Source of the DNA: Aradus depressus
Taxonomy: Eukaryota; Arthropoda; Insecta; Hemiptera; Aradidae
DNA length: 64,000 bases
Assembly: GCA_963662175.1 (NCBI GenBank)
Contig: OY759217.1
Coordinates: 18,912,562 to 18,976,561, forward strand
Direction: 5' to 3'
In this document: in pieces, positions 44,299-55,420 of the stretch
How positions within the stretch are numbered: the first letter of the stretch is position 1
Layout of the letters: each line of letters begins with the position of its first letter
Position numbers and translations under genes: made by a program
The notes under the pieces: generated by a model
Databases searched by the model: none
What the model was told of the DNA's origin: nothing
Seen by the model: only the letters and a program-made list of their open reading frames with translations

Positions 44299-44774
44299 TT
44301 ATACATTTAATTAAAAATACATCATAAGGATTAAAAATAATATTTACCCTAAAATGAATCACACTGAGAAGGAAGGAGCATGGATCTATGGTCCAACGGT
44401 CAAATGACCATTGTTAATGACAAAGTGTTAAGTTTTATTTTAAGTAGGTGCATAATGTATTATTACTTTCTTATAACTTCTGTTTAAGAAAGCACAGTAA
44501 ATAAACATTTTCGTCTTGATGTATGTCTGTGTGTATGTGACTAGAATTTTGCAAGACCAATTCGAACTGAGTTATAGAGCTTCAAAGGATGTATAATAAA
44601 TTTTAATTTATACAGATCACTCCCTCTCCCCCTTCTCAAATGTATTCCATACCAGCAACATTACCGAGTATAATAAAGTCACACTGAGAGTTTCGCTGAA
44701 CAAAGCAAACTGGTGTTGACAGCACACATACCCAGTATACTGGGTGATCGTTACAAAAGTGATTGATATAAGAA
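44299..44774. other. unassigned DNA
   Basis: 44500-44600 has phrases of the 24.3/25.1-kb repeat ('gatgtatgtctgtgtgtatg'). No gene recognised. Confidence 0.35.
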
Positions 44775-44860
44775 AGTCCTAGGTCATATCGCCAACTGGC
44801 GCTCTTTCGTCGATCTGGGGAACATGAGCCCGAATCTACTGTGGGACCACCGCATTCCCA
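44775..44860 (-). mobile_element. SINE relic
   Basis: Contains 'aggtcatatcgcc', 'gctctttcgtcg' and 'aacatgagcccgaatctact' from the SINE 3' half on the minus strand; the rest is lost. Confidence 0.55.
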
Positions 44861-45056
44861 ACAGTGTGGTGTACATCGTTTGGCTTTCCCCTGAACTCTT
44901 AGATGCTTTCGTCCCTGGTGTGGGACCATAACACCCTCTTCGTCCTCCCGGTGAGGAACCATAGTTGTAGTTTCTGGAGTGCGCTGAAACTCGGAAAGTT
45001 CATGCCGGGTTAGGAGCGCCAGGTGTTATCGTCACCGGCGGTCCAGAGGCATTTTT

Positions 45057-45480
45057 TCGTTTCCTCCACTTCGCTACAAATTGGGTGAATGCCGGGTAAC
45101 TTGACTCGGCCACCAGCTGGGGGTCAGTCCCAGGTACGATTCAGTCGAGTACATCAATGCCGCCCTAGGTCCGTCGTACAGTGGACATTTGATGACTATG
45201 TGTTCCGCAGTCTCCACGCCACCGCACGTGCAGTTCGGGCTATCTTTTCTTTTGAAAAAGAAATGTTTCACTTTTCGTTGTTTCCGGCATTTTTTCCTCC
45301 AGAGGTGTCATAGTGACCAGAAGAAGGGACCTGCAATTGTCCCGAAATATTGTCCAACGAAGAAAAAAGAAGACACCTCTGGAGGAAAAAATGCCGGAAA
45401 CAACGAAAAGTGGAACATCCCAGAGAAGTTTAAGAAACACAAAGAAATGTTTGGCGATGAAGTCGCTATGACCGGATAGT
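45057..45480 (-). pseudogene. LINE C-terminal relic split by a PLE-type insertion
   Basis: On the minus strand ILSGHSDFIAKHFF (from about 45480) resumes after the insertion as KRKDSPNCTCGGVETAEHIVIKCPLYDGPRAALMY...SYLGL. Removing 45269-45440 and one TSD copy restores a continuous match to the GHGDF..K...NCSCGG.ETAEHVV layout at 2.6 kb. Same LINE family as that copy. Confidence 0.75.
45269..45440. mobile_element. small palindromic PLE-type insertion with TSD
   Basis: Perfect 41-bp arms (45269-45309 and 45372-45412) flank a 62-nt loop; a 28-nt extension (45413-45440) follows the right arm. A 12-bp TSD AAAGAAATGTTT lies at 45257-45268 and 45441-45452. The loop carries 'cagaaga', 'gggac', eight bases, 'gtccc', 'gaaata', which resembles a decayed hammerhead (CUGAUGA, stem II, GAAA). 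Confidence 0.8.
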
Positions 45481-45514
45481 ATCTGGGACATCCAATGGTC
45501 CGGCTGGACCCATG

Positions 45515-45618
45515 TTTAACGAGTACCTGACTTTACACAGGCTCAGGACCATCCGAAGGACAGCATGCTCAAGATTGTTCAGGCTAGGACGCTATCTCTG
45601 AGCTGCCGGCACCCTTTT
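45515..45618 (-). mobile_element. SINE relic
   Basis: 'acgagtacctgactttacac', 'aggctcaggaccatc' and 'gagctgccggcaccc' are SINE segments with an internal deletion. Confidence 0.6.
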
Positions 45619-46027
45619 TAATAAATATCTTATAGGGGAGTATTGAAGCGAGTAAAATCTGTTTGATACGTCAGTGGAGGCTATAATGGTGAGTAGAAGA
45701 CGCAGGAGACAGGGTGACTCCGCACAACCCGTCCACTGATATCGGCTAATGTACCTAACTGATGGACCACCTCCCCACAGACACATTAACAAAAATTAAC
45801 TTCATCTCAGAGAGACCACCGTTTCCAACGGGTGAATGCCTCGAATTAGAGGCCACCACCGGGGCTAGCGCTCATTACCATGTGTATTTAATCTATTATC
45901 TACCTACCTCCTCATCAACAGTACTGACAGAGGTAGCGGGCCGCCTTGGTTCGTTCCACATGGAACCTACTTCAAATGGTACAGACATGTTCATGTTCTT
46001 CAAAAGAGTTTGTAGCTACTGCCTTAT
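45619..46027. other. unassigned DNA
   Basis: A 97-codon open frame (45762-46055) overlaps the following SINE and has no recognised domain. It is probably chance. Confidence 0.3.
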
Positions 46028-46029
46028 AA

Positions 46030-46194
46030 GAAAGACCCCTACCCTAGGTGAATAAAAATTTAGGGTAGGCAAAATTTAGAACTCCCACAGTAGAGTCGGG
46101 CTCATGTCCACCAGAGTGACGAAAGAGCGCTCTGGTAGTAGGCGATATGACCTCGTAGTTAAAGCCTGGCCATGAGTCATAAAACCTAACCTAA
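46030..46194 (+). mobile_element. 5'-truncated SINE copy
   Basis: 3' half only: 'ctaccctaggtgaataaaaa' to 'catgagtcataaaacctaac' with the tail 'cctaacctaa'. Confidence 0.8.
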
Positions 46195-46475
46195 AGAATT
46201 CAAGCTATTCAAAATAAAATCCTCGGAGCAATTACACAATGTCCATTCTTCGTTTGAAACTTAACATTACATCATGACCTAAACATATCATTCTTACACG
46301 AAGTAACATAACAGCTCTATACAAATCTGCACAAGTTCGAGCCACATCCGAACACACTGATGGAAGCAATGTCGGGCTGGTCCTTGCCGGGGAACCCTCC
46401 TCGACGTTGGTCGCGTGACCTCCTGCCTGAGGAGACGGTGATGGTGACCAGCCGCTTCATCAAGAGACTCAGGTG
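46195..46475 (+). pseudogene. Jockey-clade LINE C-terminal relic
   Basis: Translates to RIQAIQNKILGAITQCPFFV, stop, NLTLHHDLNISFLHEV..., HPNTLMEA, NPPRRWSRDLLPEETV. Same layout as the intact C-terminus near 38.8-39.1 kb. It abuts the SINE tail. Confidence 0.68.
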
Positions 46476-47124
46476 ATATGTTCTTCTTTTTATTCTGTTC
46501 ATATTTCCTTATTGAAAGGTATATTCACAGTCTGAAATTTCAAAATAAATGAGAAAAAAATATAAATAAACATAAAAATACAGAGTTTAGTGTAACTCAA
46601 TATAGTAATTGACTCAAGCCTCATGGTAGATCCGCCATTGCCTAGAGGAGCAAGATCTGAATGTTCGTACCTTAGGGAAAGACAATTAGGAGGTACAAAT
46701 TGAGTAATGAAGGAGAGTTTAGGTAGGATGTGTTGGCCCAAGATGGAGGTGGGATGAGTGTAAGTGGAGGGATCACGGATGGATCCGAACCTGGGTGGCC
46801 CATCATTAAGTGACTCAGTTATTTCCCAGTCAATTATATATTCACACCTCGGGCCAACACACGACCCACCCGACCACCAACCTAATGGAACACGTTTTAA
46901 ATGGTAATATACTGGCAACTTTTTTTATTTTTTATATTTTACCATTTTTTAATGGATTCATTTAGGTACAGATAATGTTTGACTTCTTCAGAATTATGAA
47001 TGACATCATCAAAATGATGATCACATGAATAGAATGCTGCATATATACCATCATGGACAGTGTGCTTCTGATGGTCTGACAAGCAGCGTTATGTACTGAA
47101 CATAAGTCTATATACGGCTTGTTC
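46476..47124. other. unassigned DNA
   Basis: A 139-codon minus-strand open frame (46499-46918) shows no domain I know; its start MPVYYHLKRVPLGWW overlaps low-complexity sequence. Likely chance. Confidence 0.3.
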
Positions 47125-47440
47125 AGGATTGAAAATAATGCCGAGGTCGCTGCGGTGTTTGGAGAACGCAAGGTCACAGACGTGATAAGACTGGCGAGGC
47201 TTAGATGGGCAGGTCATGTGCAAAATATGCAGGAGGCTGAAACCCCATGAAGACTGATAGTAGTGGTCCCGGAGGGAAACAGAGGACGAGGAAGACCCAG
47301 GAAGAGATGGATGGACGCAGTCGATGCGGACGCAAGGAACCTTCGGCTCCAAAACTGGAGAACGCTGGAGCTGGACAGGAATCTTTGGGGGAAGGAAGTC
47401 TCTGGAGGAGGCCAAGGCTCGAATGGAGCTGTAGTGCCGA
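47125..47440 (+). pseudogene. LINE C-terminal relic
   Basis: VFGERKVTDVIRLARLRWAGHVQNMQEAETP, stop/shift, GNRGRGRPRKRWMDAVDADARNL..QNWRTLELDRNLW. RLRWAGHV, GRPRKRW.D and NWR...DR..W are the hallmark trio of the region after the RT in RTE/CR1-like LINEs. Distinct family from 41.9-42.6 kb. Confidence 0.8.
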
Positions 47441-47479
47441 GGATATATGTATGTAAGTCTATATCTGTGGCATGTCATT

Positions 47480-47765
47480 TTAAAGGTTTTTACCAAGAAA
47501 GTGCCCTAGAACCAATCCTCTACACTGCACTGCTGATATGTGCTATTATCTCAACCAATCCTGATCCTGTTATTGCCTCACTATGACTTGTGAACTGGAG
47601 CTGTGAAGCTCAACCAAATCATCAAACATCAATCGGATCCAATCCAAAGTCCTTAGAACCTTTGTAGATGATCCCTTTTTTGATTCCGACCTCACATTCC
47701 ACAACGACCTCAAAGTTCCTTTTGTCGAAGACTTCATCAAATCCCATTATTTTACCAAGTTCCAC
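47480..47765 (+). pseudogene. Jockey-clade LINE internal relic
   Basis: FYQESALEPILYTALL and ISTNPDPVIASL echo VPQGSILGPILYNTYTADIP and LSTNPDPAVASLILQ in the intact copy at 38.3-38.5 kb. Later text 'gtccttagaacctttgtaga' matches KLLRRIVNAP. It has a large internal deletion and stops. Confidence 0.65.
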
Positions 47766-47844
47766 TAAAATAATCTGATAGGGATTATTATTGTCAACTT
47801 TATTAATATAAGCATTAAACGTTAAGTACGTTTTTTACGTCAAA

Positions 47845-48200
47845 CGTACTTCAAAAAGACTTGAGTGCCCCTTCTCTTAACAATAAGTAACGTTTTTATA
47901 GGGTTTTGAATTAACATATGAAATTTCATGTCAATTACAGCGGCAGTTATAGTTTTTGTCTCCCCTTCCTTGGTGGATTAAGCTGAAAATCAATAGGTGT
48001 CGTACTTTGAGTGTTCTGGATACACATACCAAATTTCGTATCGTCGATACATTCACATTATCGGGGGTTATCGTGTTCACAGAAAAACAGGCGATACAGA
48101 CTTTTATTTTTTCATTTTTGGTATGAGAATGCCGGAAAACATGAAATTCCGTTGAAAACTTCACATAAAATTTCTGTCCGATTACATAACTTCCCCTATA
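47845..48200 (-). repeat. module family D copy
   Basis: Minus-strand head 'cgattacataacttccccta' at about 48179-48200 and one or two modules. It sits against the hAT relic. Confidence 0.55.
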
Positions 48201-48397
48201 CTTTGTATAGCAATTTCATACTCAATCGCCAAAACGGACGAACCATCAAGACAATTTTGCGAGGTAGTGGAATGTAAGAAGTTCATATTTAATTTTAATT
48301 TAGAGAAACTCCTTTCACCACTAGCTACAGTAATACCAATAGGTATTGTTAGCAATATTCTTAAGGCAACATTAAGGTTTGGGGCTAAATTTAACAT
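48182..48397 (-). pseudogene. hAT transposase C-terminal dimerisation domain relic
   Basis: The minus-strand frame reads NLAPNLNVALRILLTIPIGI, then TVASGERSFSKLKLNMNFLHSTTSQNCLDGSSVLAIEYEIA. (P)NL..ALR.LLT.P...ASGERSFSKLKL...LRST.SQ.RL..L..L.IE is the conserved C-terminal dimerisation region of hAT transposases (Dimer_Tnp_hAT type). Only about 60 residues remain; the BED zinc finger and catalytic D-D-E residues are absent and no TIR or 8-bp TSD was found. It overlaps the head of a family D copy, which probably inserted into or beside it. Confidence 0.82.
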
Positions 48398-49985
48398 TGT
48401 TATTAAATTTTATTTTTTAGTATTTTATTCTGTTTAGGCTTTCTTTTTTGCCCAAAATCATAGAAAGTGCAGAAATTTCCTGTTAATTCTTCCCCAGAAT
48501 CGCCATTCGTTAAAATACTCACATTGACAGCCAAAATGCCGCCTCTAGAGCGGGCCCCTGGGGACCTCTGAGCACACTACTCGTCTAGCCGCATCTAGCC
48601 AATATCACTTGTCATGAAGAAAAAAAAAAAAAGTTATCAATATCATCTATAGGAAACTACAAATGCGTACCATCATTTTTTTTAATTCTACGTGTTATTT
48701 TTTTTTTTTTAAATGACAGCAATAATACAGACATGAAAATTTAAACGGCAATATAATCCTAAATTCATGTTGTTGATGATATAAAACTAATGTGTAGCAT
48801 GAAAAAGAGACATTAGCCCCTGTTAATGAGTGGCTGGATGGACTATAAAACCTGGGTATTTATGGGCTTAATTTATTTCATCAGTGGCTGCCCCCCGTCC
48901 TCACCCAGGGCAGCAGGGAGTGTCCACCACCACACATCAATCCGTCCATTTCTAAGGGAAAGTCTGCAGTATCTTCATTCAAGATTTCATTCACTTAAAT
49001 TTATTAATTAACTACAAAGAAATACGTCTTTTAGCTAAAAGAGTTTTGTCTGATATTTATAATATTGAGAACATAATGTTCAAGTTCATAGCTACAATCG
49101 TTTCAGACTTAGAGCGCACGCAATGTTCCAGTCGTATAAGCACAGATAAACATCAACGCAAAAATGGTCTGGAAGAACCTTGAAACGTGAAAATCCGTTG
49201 AAAACACGATCTCGAATTATTTTTTGCAATATTTTATACTATCGATATAAAAAAGAAAAAAATGCACTGGGAATTTGTGAACATCCTGAGAGAGGGTGAC
49301 TCTCTGGCTTGCATCCTACTTAACTAGATAAGGCAGAGAGGGGGTCAATATCTTCAAGATGTCAGTGCAGATCCAAGTTCCTGACGACGTAGACATAATG
49401 CCAAAACAGAAAAAGAACCTGGGGCTGCTTTCTTGACCTTGGAGGGTGCTGCTAGGGGAATGTAACCAATATCAGCGAGAACAAGACTGGAGGACCCATG
49501 GACACCATCTCCCTCCAGACAAGTCTCCAGAGATTAGAGGTGAGATACAGGAAGGTAAATAGACGTACATTTGCTGCCAACCGATGCTACGAATTCCTGA
49601 AGCCCTTCTCGTTTGAAAGCTAAGGGCACAAGATTCAAAAAGTACTTTCCATGACTTTTATAACTGAGAATTATTATTCAATTTCATTTATAGGGTGAAT
49701 AATATTACGTTACAAAGTTCTTCGTTTTTAAGAGAAATGTGAAATGAGGTACAAATCCAACCCACATTTTGTAGAAAACATTTCGAAAACTATAGTCGTG
49801 TAATTTTGACCAATATAGTGAAAATATTGACAAGTAGTGTTTGGAGTTTATATTCCTTTAGTGTGTGTATATTCCTTTATCCTGTTCATTATGAATTTTC
49901 ACAAAGTAGACCTGGAATCAGTTCAATACAAGTATATGAGACGTAAACGAATACTCAATTATCAAATATAAGTAAACAATGAAAA
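48398..49985. other. mostly unassigned; one dispersed-repeat piece
   Basis: 49060-49210 on the minus strand shares phrases with the 24.3/25.1-kb repeat. The rest, including short open frames, is unrecognised. Confidence 0.35.
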
Positions 49986-49989
49986 ATAA

Positions 49990-50300
49990 TTATATCTAAT
50001 AATAATAAGGTTTATATCCGTTGGTAATAGGATACGTCATAAGAATATATTATGGTAGCTTTTAAATTAGATACATAAACAGATATTGACTCTTAGAGTC
50101 TGACACACATGGATTAGATTTAAAAATATTCCTAAAAAATAAAATAAATAAATACTTGAAAATATGAGTACAATTATAATAATATTATACAGTAGATACA
50201 TAAAGTATATAATAAATACAGTGGATACATTTTTTTAATTAATTAAAATTAAGATAATATTTGATAACTTTTCCGAAACTGTCTTTTTCCTTGTATGTGA
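49990..50300 (-). mobile_element. hammerhead-like repeat family, body and tail
   Basis: Minus-strand copy of the 29.1-kb element: 'ggtaataggatacgtcataa' at its 3' side and 'aattaaaattaagataat' at its 5' side. The ribozyme core is beyond recognition. Confidence 0.55.
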
Positions 50301-52165
50301 CCATAATGATTTTCTTATATCTATTACATTTCACTACCCTTTACTTCTTCCTCTCTTGACATTACTGGGTATTAGAAAGTCACTTCCAGAATTTCCCAGA
50401 ACTTCATTCTAATGCCATAGTTTTCATATGACTTTCTTTTAATCACGGAGAAAACTATATTCTTGCGGCAAGAAGATATCTTCTTAACATTATATTCTTA
50501 CAGAATTGAATTAAAAAACATTCTTCATATTCTGTATAGGTTGGGTAGTAAAACTCTATTCTCATCGAGAGAATCACCAAGTGGTGACTGTTATACCCTA
50601 TCACCCACACAAAATATAATAAAATAAAACATTTTTGCCGCAAGAAAAATTTGCTTTGCCACAAGAATTTATTTTTCTCTGTGATGAGCAGTATGTTTCT
50701 ATAATATCAGATACCATACAGAGTAACATCATTTCTGTATTGGTTAACCGCAGGCATTCAAACCAACCATTTGTTTAATAAACCTTCTTGTATTGAATGG
50801 GTTTTGAGAAAGTATTTAAAAATCATGTTAATTGGTTTTGGAAACCATTAAAGAAGTTATTAATGTTTTCCATTAAGCCTTAAAAATAAAAGAAGAAACC
50901 CTTAGTAATCTTTGTATATATATATTATAAAGAGATAGATAAATGGTTGGATAATGCTCCGTGAAACTGAGTGGAGGCGCCTTCATGATGGCAGCGCCAC
51001 ACATGGCATCCGGACGCTTTTCTCATTACAGTCGTATTTCTGAAACATCCTATGAGACCTTCGGGATAATTAAACAATTAAAGAGATAATTGCTATCTAT
51101 GGGGGTGTCTCCGTGGTTTATGGCCTTTCAACCTTTATGCCCCCGCCCCGCCCCGCCTTCACCCCAGATAAAAAAAAAAGTACTATTCATTCTAAGGAAA
51201 TGTGCGTATTTCCCAGCCATCTTCTTCTTAGGTGACTTCGCTAGAGATGAATGCAGTTCTTCTTGTGAGAACTCAAAATAAGAAAAAAAATATATATATT
51301 GTTACGCCCTGAATTTACCTACTTATTAAGAATAATATAAAAAATGCCTTGGTTAAAAATCAAGATCATAATCATAGGGCCTCAGGGTTCTTTTATTATG
51401 ACTAGTGAGTGGAAGGTGGCGGACAAAAAATATATAGAAAAACATAGATAATTTATAACAATTATATTTTTTTATTTGTACAAAAAAATATTAAAAAATT
51501 TTACAAAAAAATATCCCTATTATTTTATTTAGTATTTCGGACCTTTCTTTTTTTTTTTTTATTACAATGACTATTTGACATCTACCTGTTGTGGTGGTTT
51601 TACGATGGTTTAGGATAATTTTTCCTTCCTAGGAAAACGCCTTGTGGTCTCCATGCCTCGTCTCCCAGACTTTTCTCCTCGTGCTCCTTGGATCCAGTAC
51701 TGTAGGTTGTAGGTAGCCTCCACCGTGGCCCACAGTTCGGCTGTAGATGTTCCAGCTTCACTATCCGTCTTCTTCTCTACACCCTCATATAAAATGAACT
51801 TATCCCTGACCACTGAACTCACATGGAAGAAATATTGGCTCACCAACAAGTTGTTCCTAGCCAGAACCAAAAAACTCTCGTCTACCATTTTTTTATCATT
51901 GCTCTCATGATATCTAAACTCTAATCATCATTTTATAAAAATTTTATTTAAAATTTTGATTATCCAACCTTACAGTTCTTTTATTCTATTTTTTTTTACA
52001 TATTATAAATTAAAGAGTTCTTTTGTTTTTTGAATCTAATATTTATCCTTATGTGGTATCGATTGACTTTACTTTTTTATCAATCGATATCACCCTTTTT
52101 TTTTTATCAATAAGTTTAATTAATATCAAAAAGATTTCCCCCCCCCCCTTGATTTTGATACAATA
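50301..52165. other. unassigned DNA
   Basis: Several open frames of 60-92 codons on both strands, none with a known domain. A/T runs at 51.5 kb and a C run at about 52139-52148. Confidence 0.35.
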
Positions 52166-52169
52166 CTAT

Positions 52170-53128
52170 AACAACAACAACAAAATTTATTTGGACCAGC
52201 AAAAAAAAGGTGCTATACACAAATATATAAGAAAATTAAGGGTTTAAAAAAGGAAGTCCTGGTACAGTCTTTGTTTGAGTCGCCTCCCAGGAGTAGGCGC
52301 TCCTAGACTATAGTGTACAGCCCCGGGACAATGCACAAGGGCTTCGTGGTGGTTCTTTACTAGTTTCTCAATGTGAGCTGCAAAAAGAGGAACACCCAAT
52401 TCTTCGTGGATTTTGTGATTCCTGACAAACCAGGGTGCGTTTGTTGCTATTCAGAGTACTTTATTCTGAAATGTTTGTAGTCGTTTCATGTTAGTGTTGC
52501 TGGTACCGATCCAAACTGGACAGGCGTATGTTAGAAGTGGAAGTAGGAGTGTCTTGTATAGTAGAATAGTACATGTGTGTTTAAGTGGCGTGTTTCTGTT
52601 TATGAGAGGGTAGAGGGTGGTAAGTCGTGAATATGCTAGCTGTAGTTTTCTGTTAATGTGTAGTTTCCATGTGAGTTGTGTATCTAAAAGTACTCCAAGA
52701 TAGCGCACACCCTGGTCCTTAGGATTCCAGAGAATCGGGAGGTCATCAATTTGCAGCTTGATTTGTTCTTCTATGGAGAATCTGCGGAGAGTGAAAATTT
52801 TGGCTTCAGTCTTCCCTGCGTTCAGTTTGAGCCTCCATTTTGAAAACCAGTGAGAAACTTCTGTCAGGGCTTCCTGGAGCTGTTCAATGGCGACGGAGAG
52901 GACACTATGCTGACAGGCGATCATTGTGTCATCGGCATAGGTGGCTAATGTTGCCGTGGGAATTTCGGGGATGTCTTGCATGAACAAATTGAAAAGTAGA
53001 GGGCTCAAAATAGCACCTTGAGGGACCCCGGCTCCTATTCTTTTCTGAATGCTCATTGCGTTGCCCACTTTAACTTGAAATGTTCTGCCGTGGAGAAAGA
53101 ACGATATAAGTTCAACAATGTATATATA
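52170..53128 (-). pseudogene. Jockey-like LINE, RT to 3' end, one nonsense codon
   Basis: From about 53118 the minus strand reads VELISFFLHGRTFQVKVGNAMS, GAGVPQGAILSPLLFNLFMQDIP, LATYADDTMIA (YADD), WFSKWRLKLNAGKTEA, VRYLGVLLDTQLTW, then LQTFQNKVL. A TGA at the next codon stands where CGA (Arg) is expected (VLRIATNAPW); the same frame then continues IATNAPWFVRNHKIHEELGVP to a natural stop. It ends with (GTT)n near 52170. The 5' side is truncated inside the RT near a (TA)n tract. Confidence 0.87.
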
Positions 53129-53132
53129 TATA

Positions 53133-53545
53133 CTTCCCCAGTACGAACAAATCAGTTACGTTTTCTCTCTCCAAAGCCAATCGGCCGTTAGGGCTAATAC
53201 TTAATATTTGACTTCAATAGGGGCTTATGAATCCTCATACTAAATTATGTGTCGATATATCCATTACATCGGCTGTCATTAGGGTATTTGAGTCGAACCC
53301 CTTTTAAGTCCCTCATTTTATGGGGGTTTAAATTTAAATATAACATTTAATGTCGATATATTCATTACATGCAATTATTTGGATTTTTGAGTTGAGCTAC
53401 TGAAAATCAATAAGTGTTGTCCTTAAAGGATTCTCGATACACATATAAAATTTCATGTTGATACATTCATTCTATCGGGAGTAATCGTGAACATAGACAG
53501 ACAAAAATGTTTTTGTTTTTTTCATTTTATGGTATAATTAGGTAA
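53133..53545 (-). repeat. module family D copy
   Basis: Minus-strand end signature 'tacttccccagtacgaacaa' at about 53135, then modules with 'tgtcgatatattcattacat', and the head block at about 53500. Almost a full element. Confidence 0.65.
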
Positions 53546-53985
53546 ATATAAATTATTTCATTATGGTATAATTAGGTAAATATAAATTATCTCTTTAAAA
53601 CGTCACTTTTGTGCTTACATCTAGGAGAGGGTTGTACACAGGAAGAGGTAAAACTGTGTTGGAGCACGTGTTTCATAAGGTTTGTTTTGGTATCTGGACC
53701 CCCCCCAGGGAGAGGACGAGGCACGACTGTAGGGCACTAGAGCAGATATTGATGTTAGCTCATTAGAAATATACTAAAGGTTCATAACTCAAGTCAAAAT
53801 CCATCAACAAGACACAACCTCAGCTGAGAGATCATCAGAACATTTATCTAGAACCTTTGGGATACTGCCTTCATGATCAGAATAGCTACAAACTCTTCAA
53901 CATTAGATGTTATTAAAACAAAATAATAACGATTTCTGTTAAACTATAACATGGTAATAGGATACGTCATAAAAATGGTATTAAT
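53546..53985. other. unassigned DNA
   Basis: A short direct repeat 'tatggtataattaggtaaat' sits at 53529 and 53563. No gene. Confidence 0.35.
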
Positions 53986-53989
53986 ATAG

Positions 53990-54515
53990 CATACTAGCAG
54001 TAATACCCGGCGTTGCCCGGTGAACTTTGACTTTTCCCCCAATATCTCCTATAAGGCTATTCAGTTCCTCGACAGTACATTCATGATGTTATAATTTTCA
54101 ATTATTCATACGGAATAAGGCTTATAGTCCTTCAACTGTAGTAACGCTAGCTTTGGAGCTAAAACTAATTTATTCAAAAAGATTTCTCATTAATCGTTGC
54201 AATGGTTTTCGAGTTACAAAGATTGCGTGAGTGGATGCTGGGATGGACCAGGGGTTGATTAAAAAATAGACCTTAACCTTCCGGTAGATAAAACTTATCT
54301 ATTCAAAAAGATTCCTCATTAATCATTGCAGTGGTTTTTGAGTTACAAAGATTGCGTGGGTGGATGCTGGGATGGACCAGATATTGAGGTACTAATACGC
54401 CTATAACCTTCCACAGACGATGACGAACAAATTTAAAAAAAATTAATCAAATCCATCAAGCCGTTCGTGAGTTATAGCGGTACAACGCACAGACATTTTC
54501 AGCTTTATATATATG
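53990..54515 (+). repeat. dispersed element starting CCCGGCGTTGCCCGG
   Basis: Starts 'actagcagtaatacccggcg', 'ttgcccgg' and ends 'cgttcgtgagttatagcggt', 'acaacgcacagac', 'ctttatatatatgat', a terminal pair I know from dispersed repeats in many invertebrate genomes. Inside, a segment of about 70 bp ('gtggatgctgggatggacca' at its end) is present twice, 130 bp apart. Confidence 0.6.
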
Positions 54516-54548
54516 ATAAATCAGACACATGTGATTAGTTGGTTATTG

Positions 54549-54862
54549 TGAGTCATGCCCGGGCTTTAACTACAAGGTCATATCGCCTACTATTAGAGCA
54601 CATCGTCGCTCTGGTGGACATGAGCACGACTCTAAAGTCAGTTCTAAATTTTGTCTACCTAGGTTGAGTTATCTAGAAAAGAAGTCTCACGAGTATCTAC
54701 TTGACATAGTACAGGCTCCAGACCAACGTAACGTCTCATTTGAAAAAAGGCGTACTTAAGGTTTTTTCACTTCCCATAAAAAAAAACCTAAGGGATTGGA
54801 ACCCTCGATCTTTAGCTCAGTAGGCAAGCACGCCTCTGAGTGAAGAGACTGCCAGCACTCCC
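54549..54862 (-). mobile_element. SINE copy, diverged
   Basis: Minus-strand copy spanning tail to head ('gtgagtcatgcccgggcttt' to 'gcaagcacgcctctgag'). More substitutions than the other copies, so older. Confidence 0.75.
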
Positions 54863-55339
54863 AAGGCACTTGATATCTTATCATTGCACGTCTCTCGGCC
54901 AGCATCGCCTCAGACTTCGGAGAGGCTCGTCTGGGTGAAAATGTGATTAAATAATTAAAATTAATATATTTTATAATTCTTCCGGAATTATTTTTTAATA
55001 AAAACCGGCTTTCAGTTATATTAAACTGCTTTTATTGAATCAGTTGGGACTCAGGATAGTTGAGTGTCCGCTCTACCAAGATAAACATCGTTAGATGACA
55101 ATCCTTTTATAAATAAATAAATCCTGACAATGCTTTTATAAATATCGGTATGGAGAAACATACACATGGTTCTTCCATAATCCAAGAAAAATATAATTCA
55201 GAGTATGTGCAAAAAATATTTGCAAAATTGAGCAATTTTCCGAAACCATTGGATAGGATTGACACCAAAATTAGTAGACCCAGAGTCCTCACTAATACAA
55301 AGAAACGCTATAATCTATCCATTTTTATAAATATTATCT
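54863..55339. other. unassigned DNA
   Basis: 54890-54930 shares 'ctcggccagcatcgcctcag' with about 17.15 kb. No gene. Confidence 0.35.
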
Positions 55340-55420
55340 ATTTTCCACAAGAAATCTAAACAAAAACTATCGGTTTCGGCATTACGCCATTGTCAAGTTT
55401 ACTTATAAACTAGGTTATTA
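55340..55420 (-). repeat. PLE-type tail with degenerate hammerhead
   Basis: Minus strand: CTTGACAATGGCGTAATGCC, then GAAACCGATAG. A GGC/GCC stem II before GAAAC is recognisable but CUGAUGA is decayed. Confidence 0.45.

Noticed and set aside
46499..46918. 139-codon minus-strand protein
   Set aside because: No domain, no similarity to known families that I recognise, and a low-complexity end; not enough to call a gene.
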